Source: Actinomycetes bacterium (lineage in GTDB: Bacteria > Actinomycetota > Acidimicrobiia > Acidimicrobiales > RAAP-2). From it: 5,852 bases of DNA. The translations under genes and the position numbers were made by a program. Shown piece by piece: positions 1 through 5,754 of this stretch (positions are counted from its first letter, which is position 1; every line of letters starts with the position of its first letter). The stretch lies in NCBI GenBank assembly GCA_021849435.1, contig JAJZSX010000168.1, positions 1-5,852 on the forward strand, in the 5' to 3' direction. The notes below the pieces were generated by a model. It saw only the letters and a list, made by a program, of their open reading frames with translations, was not told the origin of the DNA and did not search any database.

Positions 1-1305
1 ATGGCCCTTCTCTTTCTGAGTTGGCTGATCGAGTCGTATGACGTCGGGCTCACGGGATCGGTGCTCCCATCACTCACCAACCAGTTCGCGCTGTCCACGG
101 CGATGAAGTCCTTCGTCGCCATCTCGGCCAACATCGGCATCGTGATCGGCATCGTACCCGCGGGACGAATCGCCGATCGTTTCGGTCGGCGCCGCACGCT
201 CATCATCGGGACCATCGCCTACGCCGTTTTGACGTTCGCCACGGGCCTCGCCCCGAACATCACGAGCCTCATCGTCCTACGGATCGTCGACGGCATGGCC
301 ATGGGTGCCGTCTTCCCGCTGCCCTACGTCATCGCGAGCGAGTTCTGTCCACCCCAGCGGCGAGGACGCTACATCGCGTGGTCCGACGCCTTCCTCTCGG
401 CCGGATACTTCCTCTCCCCCCTGCTCGCACTCCTCCTGATCCCGAACGTCCAGGACACGACCGGCTGGCGCATCATGTTCATGATCGGCGGGCTGCCCAT
501 CTTCTTCGCGGTGCTCGCCTGGCGCTACCTACCCGAATCGCCCCGGTGGTACGAGTCAACGGGGCAGTGGGACAAGGCTGAACAGGTGCTCGCCCGACTA
601 GAGACGCGGGCGGTTCACGCGACGGGGACTCCCCTCATGCCGGTCGCACCGCCCGCCCCCGAAACCGAGACACCGCCCGTCGTCACCGCCCACCCGCTTC
701 GCGCCATCTTCGTGCGACCCCTGCGCCGTCGCTCCATGACCCTGTGGGCCACCTTCGGCGGGACGTTCTTCATCTTCTACTCGATCCAGATCTTCATGCC
801 AACGGCCGTCACGACCATGGGCTACAACCTCACCTCGGCCTTCGCCTTCACGGCGGTCATCGTTGGCGTCTCCATCCCCGGCAAGTTGCTCGAATCTTGG
901 GTGATCGAACGCTGGGGCCGAAAGCCGGTCATCATTAGCTTCACCGTTATCGCGGCGGCGGCTTCGTTCGCGTTCGGTTTTGTCCGTGGCGCGGTGCCGG
1001 TCCTCCTCGTGGGCTGTCTCATGTCGTTCTTCGGCATCGCGGTCGACCCGGCCGTGAAGGTCTACACCTCGGAGAGCTACCCCACCGAGATTCGCGCGTG
1101 GGGCGTCGCCACGACCGAAGGGTTCGGCCGACTGATCTCGGGCGTCATCGGTCCCTCGATGATCCCGACCTTGTTCTCGCACTTCGGCGTTGCCGGGGTG
1201 TACTCGCTCGTCGGCACCATCGCGCTCATCGCGGTGATCGTGGTCGCGCTCTACGGACGAGAAACCAAGGGACTCTCCCTCGAACAGAGTGCGACGACCC
1301 GCTAG
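1..1305 (+). CDS. MFS transporter, sugar/organic-acid porter type (5' end possibly cut)
   Basis: Cytoplasmic-membrane secondary transporter with about 12 hydrophobic helices: six in residues 2-174, then a long Pro-rich cytoplasmic loop at about 178-245, then six in 247-418. Family motifs are clear. The loop 2-3 motif A is GRIADRFGRR (55-64). Its second-half counterpart is ERWGRKP (303-309). PESPRW (178-183), YPTEIRAWG (360-368) and the C-terminal ETKGLSLEQ (421-429) are typical of the sugar porter, AAHS and SV2-like MFS branches. The acidic TM1 signature ESYDVG (11-16) fits transporters of sugars, aromatic acids or other organic acids, probably with proton coupling (family knowledge). The substrate cannot be deduced. 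The first Met falls on base 1 and almost directly enters TM1, without the 15-30 residue cytoplasmic tail usual in this family, so the true start may lie upstream of the window. The stop is TAG. No operon partner is evident. Confidence 0.88.
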   Translation: MALLFLSWLIESYDVGLTGSVLPSLTNQFALSTAMKSFVAISANIGIVIGIVPAGRIADRFGRRRTLIIGTIAYAVLTFATGLAPNITSLIVLRIVDGMAMGAVFPLPYVIASEFCPPQRRGRYIAWSDAFLSAGYFLSPLLALLLIPNVQDTTGWRIMFMIGGLPIFFAVLAWRYLPESPRWYESTGQWDKAEQVLARLETRAVHATGTPLMPVAPPAPETETPPVVTAHPLRAIFVRPLRRRSMTLWATFGGTFFIFYSIQIFMPTAVTTMGYNLTSAFAFTAVIVGVSIPGKLLESWVIERWGRKPVIISFTVIAAAASFAFGFVRGAVPVLLVGCLMSFFGIAVDPAVKVYTSESYPTEIRAWGVATTEGFGRLISGVIGPSMIPTLFSHFGVAGVYSLVGTIALIAVIVVALYGRETKGLSLEQSATTR

Positions 1306-1392
1306 GCCGCACAGACAATCGATCAGCGGGATTCCAGCGCCGACTGATTCGAAGTGAAAACAGTTCACGGTTCACGCCGGCCCCTCATCGAA

Positions 1393-1408
1393 CGTCCAAC
1401 CTTGGACG
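1393..1408. promoter_or_regulatory. Perfect 7-base palindrome upstream of the DUF554 gene; possible operator
   Basis: CGTCCAA-CC-TTGGACG is a perfect 7-base inverted repeat with a 2-base centre. The half-site ACCTTGGACG (1399-1408) recurs exactly at 1424-1433, across the TTG start codon, as a 10-base direct repeat with a 25-base period. No T-run follows, so it does not look like a terminator. The compact symmetry and position, 18 bases before the start codon, would suit binding of a dimeric repressor, but no regulator is identified and chance is possible. Confidence 0.35.
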
Positions 1409-1426
1409 CCAAAGGGAACGAGTACC

Positions 1427-2182
1427 TTGGACGTCGTGCGAGGACTCGGGACCATCATCGACGTCGTCGCGATCATCGTCGGCGCGTTACTCGGCGTGCT
1501 CGTGGGGAATCGACTACCCGCTCGAACGCGTCACACCGTCACTGACGCGCTCGGGCTCGTCATCCTCGTCATCGGGGCGCTCAACGTCGCCGCCATATCC
1601 GATCACTCTTTCCGTCACGCTGTCGGTAGCAGCTGGACGTTGCTCGTCGTGCTCGGGGCGTTGGTCATCGGGGGCATCGGGGGGTCGCTGCTGCGTATCG
1701 AGGAGCGGGTAACGACCTTCGGCGGATGGATCCAAGAGCGGATGACGCGCGGCCGAGTCAGTGACTCGCGAGAACGATTCATCGAGGGTTTCGTCTCGGC
1801 GTCGCTCCTCTTCTGCATCGGACCACTCGCCATTCTCGGTGCACTCAGCGATGGCCTCGGCCACGGCATTAGCCAACTCGTCCTCAAGTCCGCGCTCGAC
1901 CTCTTCGCAGCGATCGCGTTCGCCGCCACCCTCGGCTGGGGCGTCGCCGTCTCCGCGCTGCCGGTGGGCGTTTTCCAGGGGGTCATCACGGTGCTGGGTG
2001 TTCTCGCTGGTTCGTTTCTACCGGCGTCGATGATTGCCGCGATCACCGCGACCGGAGGCATTCTGCTCTTGGGGATCGGACTTCGCTTGTTGCAGATCAA
2101 ATCGGTGCCCGTGGCCGACCTCTTGCCCTCGCTCGTCGTCGCGCCACTTCTCGTCGGTGCGATCAGCGTGCTGCACGGTTAA
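1427..2182 (+). CDS. DUF554 family (YqgA/YdfK-like) integral membrane protein
   Basis: A 251-residue polytopic membrane protein matching the DUF554 family in length and order of motifs. An N-terminal GTIIDVVAIIVGALLG stretch (8-23) is followed by GSLLRIEER (86-94), RFIEGFVSASLLFCIGPLAILG (117-138, the family's most recognisable block), SDGLGHG (141-147), LKSALDL (153-159) and GGILLLGIGLRLLQI (210-224). Roughly seven hydrophobic segments are visible. The biochemical role of DUF554 proteins is not established; they are described as possible transporters. The start is TTG at 1427, chosen because AAAGGG (1411-1416) lies 10 bases upstream and because the family's N-terminal glycine-rich helix begins a few residues later. 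A GTG at 1436 is the alternative. It is separated by 121 bases from the transporter upstream and converges on the PspC-protein gene downstream, so it is probably transcribed alone or with the transporter. Confidence 0.9.
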   Translation: MDVVRGLGTIIDVVAIIVGALLGVLVGNRLPARTRHTVTDALGLVILVIGALNVAAISDHSFRHAVGSSWTLLVVLGALVIGGIGGSLLRIEERVTTFGGWIQERMTRGRVSDSRERFIEGFVSASLLFCIGPLAILGALSDGLGHGISQLVLKSALDLFAAIAFAATLGWGVAVSALPVGVFQGVITVLGVLAGSFLPASMIAAITATGGILLLGIGLRLLQIKSVPVADLLPSLVVAPLLVGAISVLHG

Positions 2183-2290
2183 GAAGGGCACGAGAGACAC
2201 ACGGCTCGGCCATAGCCCGCCGAAACACCGATCGATCAAGGTGCGTGCGCGACCCTTGGTTGAACACCAACACGAGAGAGACGTCGTCAA
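2183..2290. other. Convergent intergenic region with only a weak hairpin
   Basis: This 108-base gap lies between the stops of the DUF554 gene and the PspC-protein gene, where transcription should end from both sides. The only short perfect stem I see is TTGGT-TGAAC-ACCAA at 2256-2270, with no T-run on either strand. A looser GGCT/AGCC pair lies around 2202-2216. I do not see a canonical intrinsic terminator; termination here may be Rho-dependent. Confidence 0.4.
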
Positions 2291-3259
2291 TCACTCCACA
2301 CGTACGATGACGATTTGCCCGATACCGACGCGCGCGTCAATCGAGAGGTGTGGCGCCAGTGGTCGAGATCCGTCCACGACGCCGGTCGACGGGTCCGACG
2401 CGAACGTCGCCACCGAGTTCGCACCCTGAAAGAAGTCGACGGGGCCGATGCCTACGTGGGTCGTTACCGAGACGACGGCATTCGCCGGAACGTCGACTCG
2501 AAGGATCCCGACGGCGGTCGACGCTTCGACGGTGAACCCCGACGAGGGGAACGTCACAGCCGCCAAGTCAAGAGTCGCGGAACCGAACTCGGTGCTGTAG
2601 CGGTGCTGCACGTCACGCAACGCGGTGGGTTGCCAGGTGTGGGCGCCATTACCGCCCATGAGCGAGACCCCCGTCGAATCGAGAAAGCCGACAAGCGCGC
2701 CGATGAGAAGAATGAGTCCACTGAGCGCGACGAAGAACATCACCGCGAAGAATCGACGCACCGTGAGCCGGCGTGCTGACGTCCGCATCGCCACGACCGC
2801 GAGGGCAATCAGAAACACCAGCCAGAGCAGCGCGAGGCTCGGTGCACCGTTTCTGATCGGGCCTCCTCGGGTGAGCAGCACGAGCAGGACCGCGAGCACG
2901 AGCACCCCGGCGAGCACGGCCACGGTCAAGCGATGCGAGGTCGATACGGGTTGACGACCTCGCGCGTTCACGAGCTCGCCCTCGGCACGGGGAACGAAGA
3001 CCCACATCGCCAGATAGATCGCGATGCCCAGCCCCCAGAACAACGCGAGGACAACGAAGATGACGCGAAAGATGTTCGCGTCGATGTCGAAACGGTTCCC
3101 GAGCCCTCGTGCGACGCCGGCGATCACCTTGCCGTTGAGGCTACGTCGCAGCTGGCGTGGCGGCTCGCCGGCCACGGTGGTGGCGGGCTCGGGACTCGGT
3201 GTCGGATTGGGTTCGTCGGTCATGAACTCACGGTACGTTGTGGCCGGCTCGGGGGTCAT
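2291..3259 (-). CDS. PspC-domain membrane protein with LiaF-like C-terminal domain
   Basis: Probable signalling-accessory membrane protein of an envelope-stress system. Numbering from the ATG at 3259 (322 residues), a Pro-rich N-terminus with two PEPATT repeats leads to a PspC domain (about 38-91, with IAGVARGLGNRF and a first helix ending WVFVPRAEGE). Three more helices follow (about 110-129, 140-157, 169-192). The soluble C-terminal domain (about 214-322) has short alternating beta repeats: EFGSATLDL, VEASTAVGILRVDVP, THVGIGPVDFF, DARVGIGQIVIVRVE. This domain resembles the C-terminal part of LiaF-type proteins. LiaF in Firmicutes and EsrI in Corynebacterium restrain a partner kinase (family knowledge), so a similar role toward the divergent PspC-kinase is likely (inference). 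Start choices are GTG 3283, ATG 3259 and ATG 3223. I prefer 3259 because the duplicated PEPATT codons lie in frame with only synonymous differences and the inverted repeat at 3262-3302 then stays outside the gene. Shine-Dalgarno support is weak for all three. Confidence 0.85.
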   Translation of the reverse strand: MTPEPATTYREFMTDEPNPTPSPEPATTVAGEPPRQLRRSLNGKVIAGVARGLGNRFDIDANIFRVIFVVLALFWGLGIAIYLAMWVFVPRAEGELVNARGRQPVSTSHRLTVAVLAGVLVLAVLLVLLTRGGPIRNGAPSLALLWLVFLIALAVVAMRTSARRLTVRRFFAVMFFVALSGLILLIGALVGFLDSTGVSLMGGNGAHTWQPTALRDVQHRYSTEFGSATLDLAAVTFPSSGFTVEASTAVGILRVDVPANAVVSVTTHVGIGPVDFFQGANSVATFASDPSTGVVDGSRPLAPHLSIDARVGIGQIVIVRVE

Positions 3260-3261
3260 CA

Positions 3262-3302
3262 GGGAGAACCCGGAGATCGTCACGTCGCGTCAGGGTTCTC
3301 CC
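3262..3302. promoter_or_regulatory. Gapped perfect 10-base inverted repeat in the divergent control region; candidate response-regulator operator
   Basis: GGGAGAACCC (3262-3271) and GGGTTCTCCC (3293-3302) are exact reverse complements separated by 21 bases. Their centres are 31 bases apart, about three helical turns, so both arms would face the same side of the DNA. They lie between the divergently transcribed PspC-protein gene and the PspC-kinase operon. The right arm overlaps the predicted -10 of the minus-strand promoter. LuxR-type response regulators of LiaR/VraR type bind inverted repeats and commonly autoregulate their own loci, so this is a reasonable target for the regulator at 4630-5283. 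No T-run follows on either strand, which argues against a terminator. Binding is inferred only. Confidence 0.5.
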
Positions 3303-3320
3303 GTAGCGCAGGGCTGTCAA
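3292..3320 (-). promoter_or_regulatory. Candidate sigma70-type promoter for the PspC-protein gene
   Basis: Read on the minus strand, an exact consensus -35 TTGACA (3320-3315) is followed by a 17-base spacer and the hexamer AACCCT (3297-3292). That hexamer keeps only the two most important -10 bases, A at position 2 and T at position 6. A start of transcription near 3285 would give a 26-base leader to the ATG at 3259. The poor -10 is what one expects of a promoter that needs an activator, and it overlaps the right arm of the inverted repeat. I could not find a convincing promoter in the opposite direction for the kinase gene. Confidence 0.4.
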
Positions 3321-3350
3321 CGTGGTGTAAGGCTGGTAGTCGCGATCGAC

Positions 3351-3357
3351 GAGGAAG
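3351..3357 (+). promoter_or_regulatory. Ribosome binding site fixing the kinase start
   Basis: GAGGAAG lies just before the ATG at 3362, with 7 bases between GAGG and the start codon. The reading frame stays open far upstream (to about 2933), but there it only runs antisense to the PspC-protein gene. This site, and the PspC domain starting about 20 residues after the ATG, fix the start at 3362. Confidence 0.75.
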
Positions 3358-3361
3358 CACG

Positions 3362-4633
3362 ATGACCACCACGAACCATCTCCAGCATCCCCGACTCGGG
3401 GTCCCACAACATCCACTGTGTCGCAACGTCACCGACGCCGTGCTGGGCGGGGTAAGTGCCGGTATCGCCTGTCGACTCGGCGTTCGCACCAGAAACGTTC
3501 GTCTCGCCACGGCACTGTTAAGTCTCATCTTCGGTATCGGTCTCGTCGTCTATACGGTGCTCTGGCTCGCGCTTCGTCGAGACGGTGAAGACGTGGCAAT
3601 CGCGAAGCGCCTCGAAGGGCAGCGGCGCACCGCGAGTATCGTATTCTGGCTCCTGGCCGGAGCCCTCGTGGTCCTGCTCGTGATCTCTCGGCTCAACCTC
3701 GCCTTCCTCAGTCCTTACGCGTGGTCGGTGCTGCTCAGCGTTGTGCTCACCGTGGCGGTCTGGCGCGGCTCGTCGGCATCAGAGCGCACGCACCTCGAGG
3801 GCATCGCCCAAGCGCTACCAGTGCTCGGCGTCGCGTCTGGGCGGGGGTGGCGTGCGATCGTGTGGCGGGTCATCCCCGCGACGGTCCTCATCGTGGTGGG
3901 TCTGCAGATCCTGCGCCAAGTCGGGGGCGTGTGGGGCGCCGCGGTGCCCGCCCTGATCGGCGGTGTCGTGCTCATCATCGGAATCCTGATCATGCTCGCC
4001 CCCTGGTGGCTGCAGAATGTGCGGGACCTCTCGAGCGAGCGCCGCGTGCGCGTCCGAGCCGAGGAGCGCACTGCGCTCGTCACCCACGTCCACGACTCGG
4101 TACTCCAGACGCTCACCTTGATTGAGCGATCCGCTGGGGACCCCGCCACGGTCCGTCGCCTCGCTCGCGCCCAAGAGCGCGAACTGCGCTCCTGGCTCTT
4201 CGCGCCGGAACTCATCGGCGTGGCCGCGCGAGATGGTGAGACCTTCGCCAACCAGTTGCGCGCGATACAACATGACATTGAGCAGGACTACGGCGTGCGC
4301 GTCGACCTGGTTGTCGTAGGTGACGCCCCCCTCGACGAGCGAATCGGTGGACTAGTGGCAGCGGCCCGTGAGGCGGCGGTCAACGCGGCGAAGTGGTCGG
4401 GTGCGGAAGCCTTCAGTCTCTACGGCGAGGTGGAGCCTGACACGGTCTCGATTTACGTGCGCGACAACGGTGTCGGTTTCGACCCCGCTGCCGTCGACGA
4501 CGACCGTCAGGGGCTCGCCCACTCGATCCACGCTCGCCTCGAGCAGCTCGGTGGATCGAGCACCGTCCGAACGACGCTCGGTGAGGGCACCGACGTGGCG
4601 CTCTCGGTCTCTCGCGTGGTCCTCACTCCGTGA
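3362..4633 (+). CDS. PspC-domain sensor histidine kinase (HisKA_3/NarL-partner type)
   Basis: A membrane kinase of 423 residues that should autophosphorylate and pass phosphate to the regulator encoded next. An N-terminal PspC domain (about 20-76, DAVLGGVSAGIACRLGV) supplies the first helix (47-70). Four further hydrophobic segments follow (about 91-108, 118-134, 167-184, 193-215), with no sizeable extracellular domain, so sensing is probably within or at the membrane. The dimerisation/phosphoacceptor motif is EERTALVTHVHDSVLQTL, with H244 the phospho-accepting His followed by D245 and Q249. The HATPase_c domain has an N box (REAAVNAAK, N341), a G1 box DNGVGFD (368-374) and a G2-like GLAHSI (384-389), so catalysis appears intact. 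The gene is divergent from the LiaF-like protein and overlaps the regulator by 4 bases. PspC-fused kinases are a recognised actinobacterial arrangement; the stimulus is inferred to be envelope stress from LiaS/EsrS analogy. Confidence 0.92.
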   Translation: MTTTNHLQHPRLGVPQHPLCRNVTDAVLGGVSAGIACRLGVRTRNVRLATALLSLIFGIGLVVYTVLWLALRRDGEDVAIAKRLEGQRRTASIVFWLLAGALVVLLVISRLNLAFLSPYAWSVLLSVVLTVAVWRGSSASERTHLEGIAQALPVLGVASGRGWRAIVWRVIPATVLIVVGLQILRQVGGVWGAAVPALIGGVVLIIGILIMLAPWWLQNVRDLSSERRVRVRAEERTALVTHVHDSVLQTLTLIERSAGDPATVRRLARAQERELRSWLFAPELIGVAARDGETFANQLRAIQHDIEQDYGVRVDLVVVGDAPLDERIGGLVAAAREAAVNAAKWSGAEAFSLYGEVEPDTVSIYVRDNGVGFDPAAVDDDRQGLAHSIHARLEQLGGSSTVRTTLGEGTDVALSVSRVVLTP

Positions 4634-5283
4634 GCCAGCCTCGCGTCTTTCTCGTGGACGACCATGAGCTCATCCGCTCAGGCATCAAGGCCGAGCTCGG
4701 AGACACCGTCGAGATCGTCGGCGAGGCCGACGAAGTCGTCGCGGCGGTCGAGATGATCCTCGAGCGAGGTCCCGAGGTAGTGCTGCTCGATGTGCACATG
4801 CCCGATGGCGGAGGCCTGCGAATTCTTCGCGAAGTGCGCGCGGCGAACCAGGACGTCCGCTTCCTCGCGTTGTCGGTCTCAGACGCTGGCGAGGATGTCA
4901 TCGCCATCGTGCGGGCCGGCGCGAGTGGCTACGTCACCAAGAACATCTCGGGGGTCGACCTCATCGAGGCCATCTGGCGAATCCGTGCGGGCGACGCCGT
5001 CTTTTCACCGATGCTGGCGGGATTCGTCCTTGAGGCCTTCGCCGGGGACTCGACGAACGAGCAGGCGACCACGAGCGGCGATCCCGATCTCGACCAACTG
5101 ACGACCCGCGAGCGACAGGTCCTTCGCCTCATCGCTCGGGGCTACACCTATAAACAGACTGGTGTCGAGCTGGGCATCTCGTCGCGAACCGTGGAGACCC
5201 ACGTCTCCTCCGTGTTGCACAAATTGCAGTTGTCTAATCGTCACCAGTTATCGAACTGGGCCAACGAGCGCCGACTGAACTAA
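4630..5283 (+). CDS. NarL/LuxR-family response regulator of the LiaR type
   Basis: A 217-residue DNA-binding response regulator, the likely phosphate acceptor of the upstream PspC-kinase. The receiver domain (about 4-120) has the acidic pair D10/D11, phospho-acceptor D54 in VVLLDVHMPDG, the conserved Ser (S82) and K104 in YVTKNI. A short linker (136-155) leads to a LuxR-type helix-turn-helix (157-207) with LTTRERQVLRLIARG and the recognition-helix region SRTVETHVSSVLHKLQLSNRHQL. The SNRHQL ending is shared by actinobacterial regulators paired with PspC-kinases (recalled, not searched). The GTG start overlaps the kinase stop as GTGA (4630-4633) and no Shine-Dalgarno is visible, so translation is probably coupled to the kinase. 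The product likely acts on the divergent control region at 3262-3320. It ends in TAA, 2 residues after the RRLN tail begins to lose similarity to the domain. Confidence 0.93.
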   Translation: MSQPRVFLVDDHELIRSGIKAELGDTVEIVGEADEVVAAVEMILERGPEVVLLDVHMPDGGGLRILREVRAANQDVRFLALSVSDAGEDVIAIVRAGASGYVTKNISGVDLIEAIWRIRAGDAVFSPMLAGFVLEAFAGDSTNEQATTSGDPDLDQLTTRERQVLRLIARGYTYKQTGVELGISSRTVETHVSSVLHKLQLSNRHQLSNWANERRLN

Positions 5284-5343
5284 CCGGTCCCGCGCGGCCC
5301 CAGCGTGACGTGAACGTCGACGACGGGGTCCGCGCGGTCTCGG
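5284..5343. terminator. Long GC-rich hairpin after the kinase-regulator operon; probable terminator
   Basis: Starting right after the regulator's TAA, 5290-5301 pairs with 5325-5337 as twelve G-C pairs with one bulged T (5329). The stem can be extended imperfectly by 5284-5287 with 5339-5343. Its loop contains a second stem, GACG-TGAA-CGTC (5307-5318). This is by far the strongest structure beside the operon's end. No clear T-run follows on either strand (GGTTATATC on the plus side), so it may end transcription only in part, or protect the 3' end of the operon mRNA. Confidence 0.5.
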
Positions 5344-5352
5344 TTATATCAG

Positions 5353-5416
5353 CGACGAGATCCAAGCCGAGTCGACGTTGACGGCACAAACGTGCCTACT
5401 GTTGTCGATCTCGTCG
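5353..5416. repeat. Perfect 10-base inverted repeat enclosing a small hairpin
   Basis: CGACGAGATC (5353-5362) and GATCTCGTCG (5407-5416) are exact reverse complements with 44 bases between. Inside lies a perfect stem-loop, GGCAC-AAAC-GTGCC (5383-5396). As RNA this would give an outer stem capped by an internal loop and an inner hairpin. No gene is recognised in this interval. The strand from which it is transcribed is unknown. Confidence 0.5.
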
Positions 5417-5425
5417 ACGGCGCTT

Positions 5426-5481
5426 GCACCACGACTAGTCGGGTGCGTCGTCGCAGCCGCCACCGCGAGCAACACCTCGCG
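5426..5481. repeat. Two further stem-loops in the hairpin-rich spacer
   Basis: GCACC (5426-5430) and GGTGC (5442-5446) flank a perfect 10-base palindrome, CGACTAGTCG (5432-5441), giving a stem with one bulged A. After 17 bases comes CGCGAG-CAACAC-CTCGCG (5464-5481), a perfect 6-base stem with a 6-base loop. Both lie in the non-coding stretch between the convergent regulator and cold-shock genes. Confidence 0.45.
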
Positions 5482-5509
5482 AAATTGGACTCCGTGTAAC
5501 TGTGATGAA

Positions 5510-5547
5510 GCCGCCTCAGCGGCATCGACGGACCAAAGCGGTCCGTC
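5510..5547 (-). terminator. Tandem hairpins immediately 3' of the cold-shock gene; probable terminator
   Basis: Six bases past the cold-shock stop (minus strand) is a perfect 8-base stem with a 5-base loop, GACGGACC-GCTTT-GGTCCGTC (5547-5527). It is followed after 3 bases by a second perfect stem, GCCGC-TGAG-GCGGC (5523-5510), and then TTCATC. Neither has a proper T-run, but two back-to-back GC stems at a gene's 3' end are a plausible terminator in a high-GC genome. The first stem could work in both directions. Confidence 0.5.
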
Positions 5548-5553
5548 CTTCAC

Positions 5554-5754
5554 TCAGATAGCGCGAACGTTCAGCGCTTCTTCGCCCTTCTTGCCGGGAG
5601 CGACGTCGAACTCGACCCGCTGACCCTCTTCGAGACTCTTGTAGCCGTCGCTTTGGATGTTGGAGAAATGTACGAAGACGTCATCACCCTGCTCACGCGA
5701 GATGAAGCCGAATCCCTTTTCTGCATTGAAAAACTTAACTGTGCCGTTTGCCAC
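5554..5754 (-). CDS. Cold-shock protein of the CspA family
   Basis: A 66-residue single-domain nucleic-acid-binding protein, within the normal 64-70 residue range of the family. It binds single-stranded RNA/DNA and acts as an RNA chaperone that keeps mRNA unstructured (family knowledge). Both RNA-binding motifs are intact: RNP1 KGFGFI (13-18) and RNP2 VFVHF (26-30). The N-terminus [13 protein letters not shown] and C-terminal EALNVRAI are also typical. The start is GTG at 5754, with only a weak GAG at 5762-5760 (read on the minus strand) as Shine-Dalgarno. The first dozen codons are AT-rich (AAC, ACA, GTT, AAG, TTT, AAT, GCA) against the GC-rich window, which suits an mRNA needing little 5' structure. 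It faces the regulator gene across a hairpin-rich spacer and shows no operon partner inside the window. Whether it is cold-induced or constitutive cannot be told. Confidence 0.96.
   Translation of the reverse strand: MANGTVKFFNAEKGFGFISREQGDDVFVHFSNIQSDGYKSLEEGQRVEFDVAPGKKGEEALNVRAI

Noticed and set aside
598..1368. 256-codon minus-strand open frame opposite the MFS transporter
   Set aside because: Its product is rich in Arg, Asp, Glu and His with no domain, as expected of an antisense shadow of a GC-rich gene; the plus-strand transporter motifs are unambiguous.
1354..1368. GTGAA-AACAG-TTCAC stem-loop after the transporter
   Set aside because: Only five pairs and no T-run; too weak to call a terminator.
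1098..1712. 204-codon plus-strand frame crossing from the transporter into the DUF554 gene
   Set aside because: Low-complexity Arg/Ser-rich product in another frame of two recognised genes.
1615..2100. 161-codon minus-strand frame opposite the DUF554 gene
   Set aside because: No motifs; the opposite strand encodes a clear DUF554 protein.
2315..2779. 154-codon plus-strand frame opposite the PspC-protein gene
   Set aside because: Charged, low-complexity translation without domains; shadow of the minus-strand gene.
2933..3361. Upstream extension of the kinase reading frame by 143 codons
   Set aside because: It runs antisense through the PspC-protein gene and the divergent control region. The ATG at 3362 has a good GAGGAAG site and the PspC domain follows directly.
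3715..4278. 187-codon minus-strand frame opposite the kinase
   Set aside because: Arg/Ser/Thr-rich shadow; the kinase H, N and G boxes are encoded on the other strand.
5344..5553. 69-codon minus-strand frame starting with GTG directly after the cold-shock stop
   Set aside because: Placement looks like an operon partner, but no family is recognised, there is no ribosome site and the interval is filled with hairpins. I treat it as non-coding; homologues with a conserved protein sequence would change this.
5378..5623. 81-codon plus-strand frame running into the cold-shock gene in antisense
   Set aside because: Its end is the reverse of the conserved cold-shock C-terminus and the rest lacks motifs.
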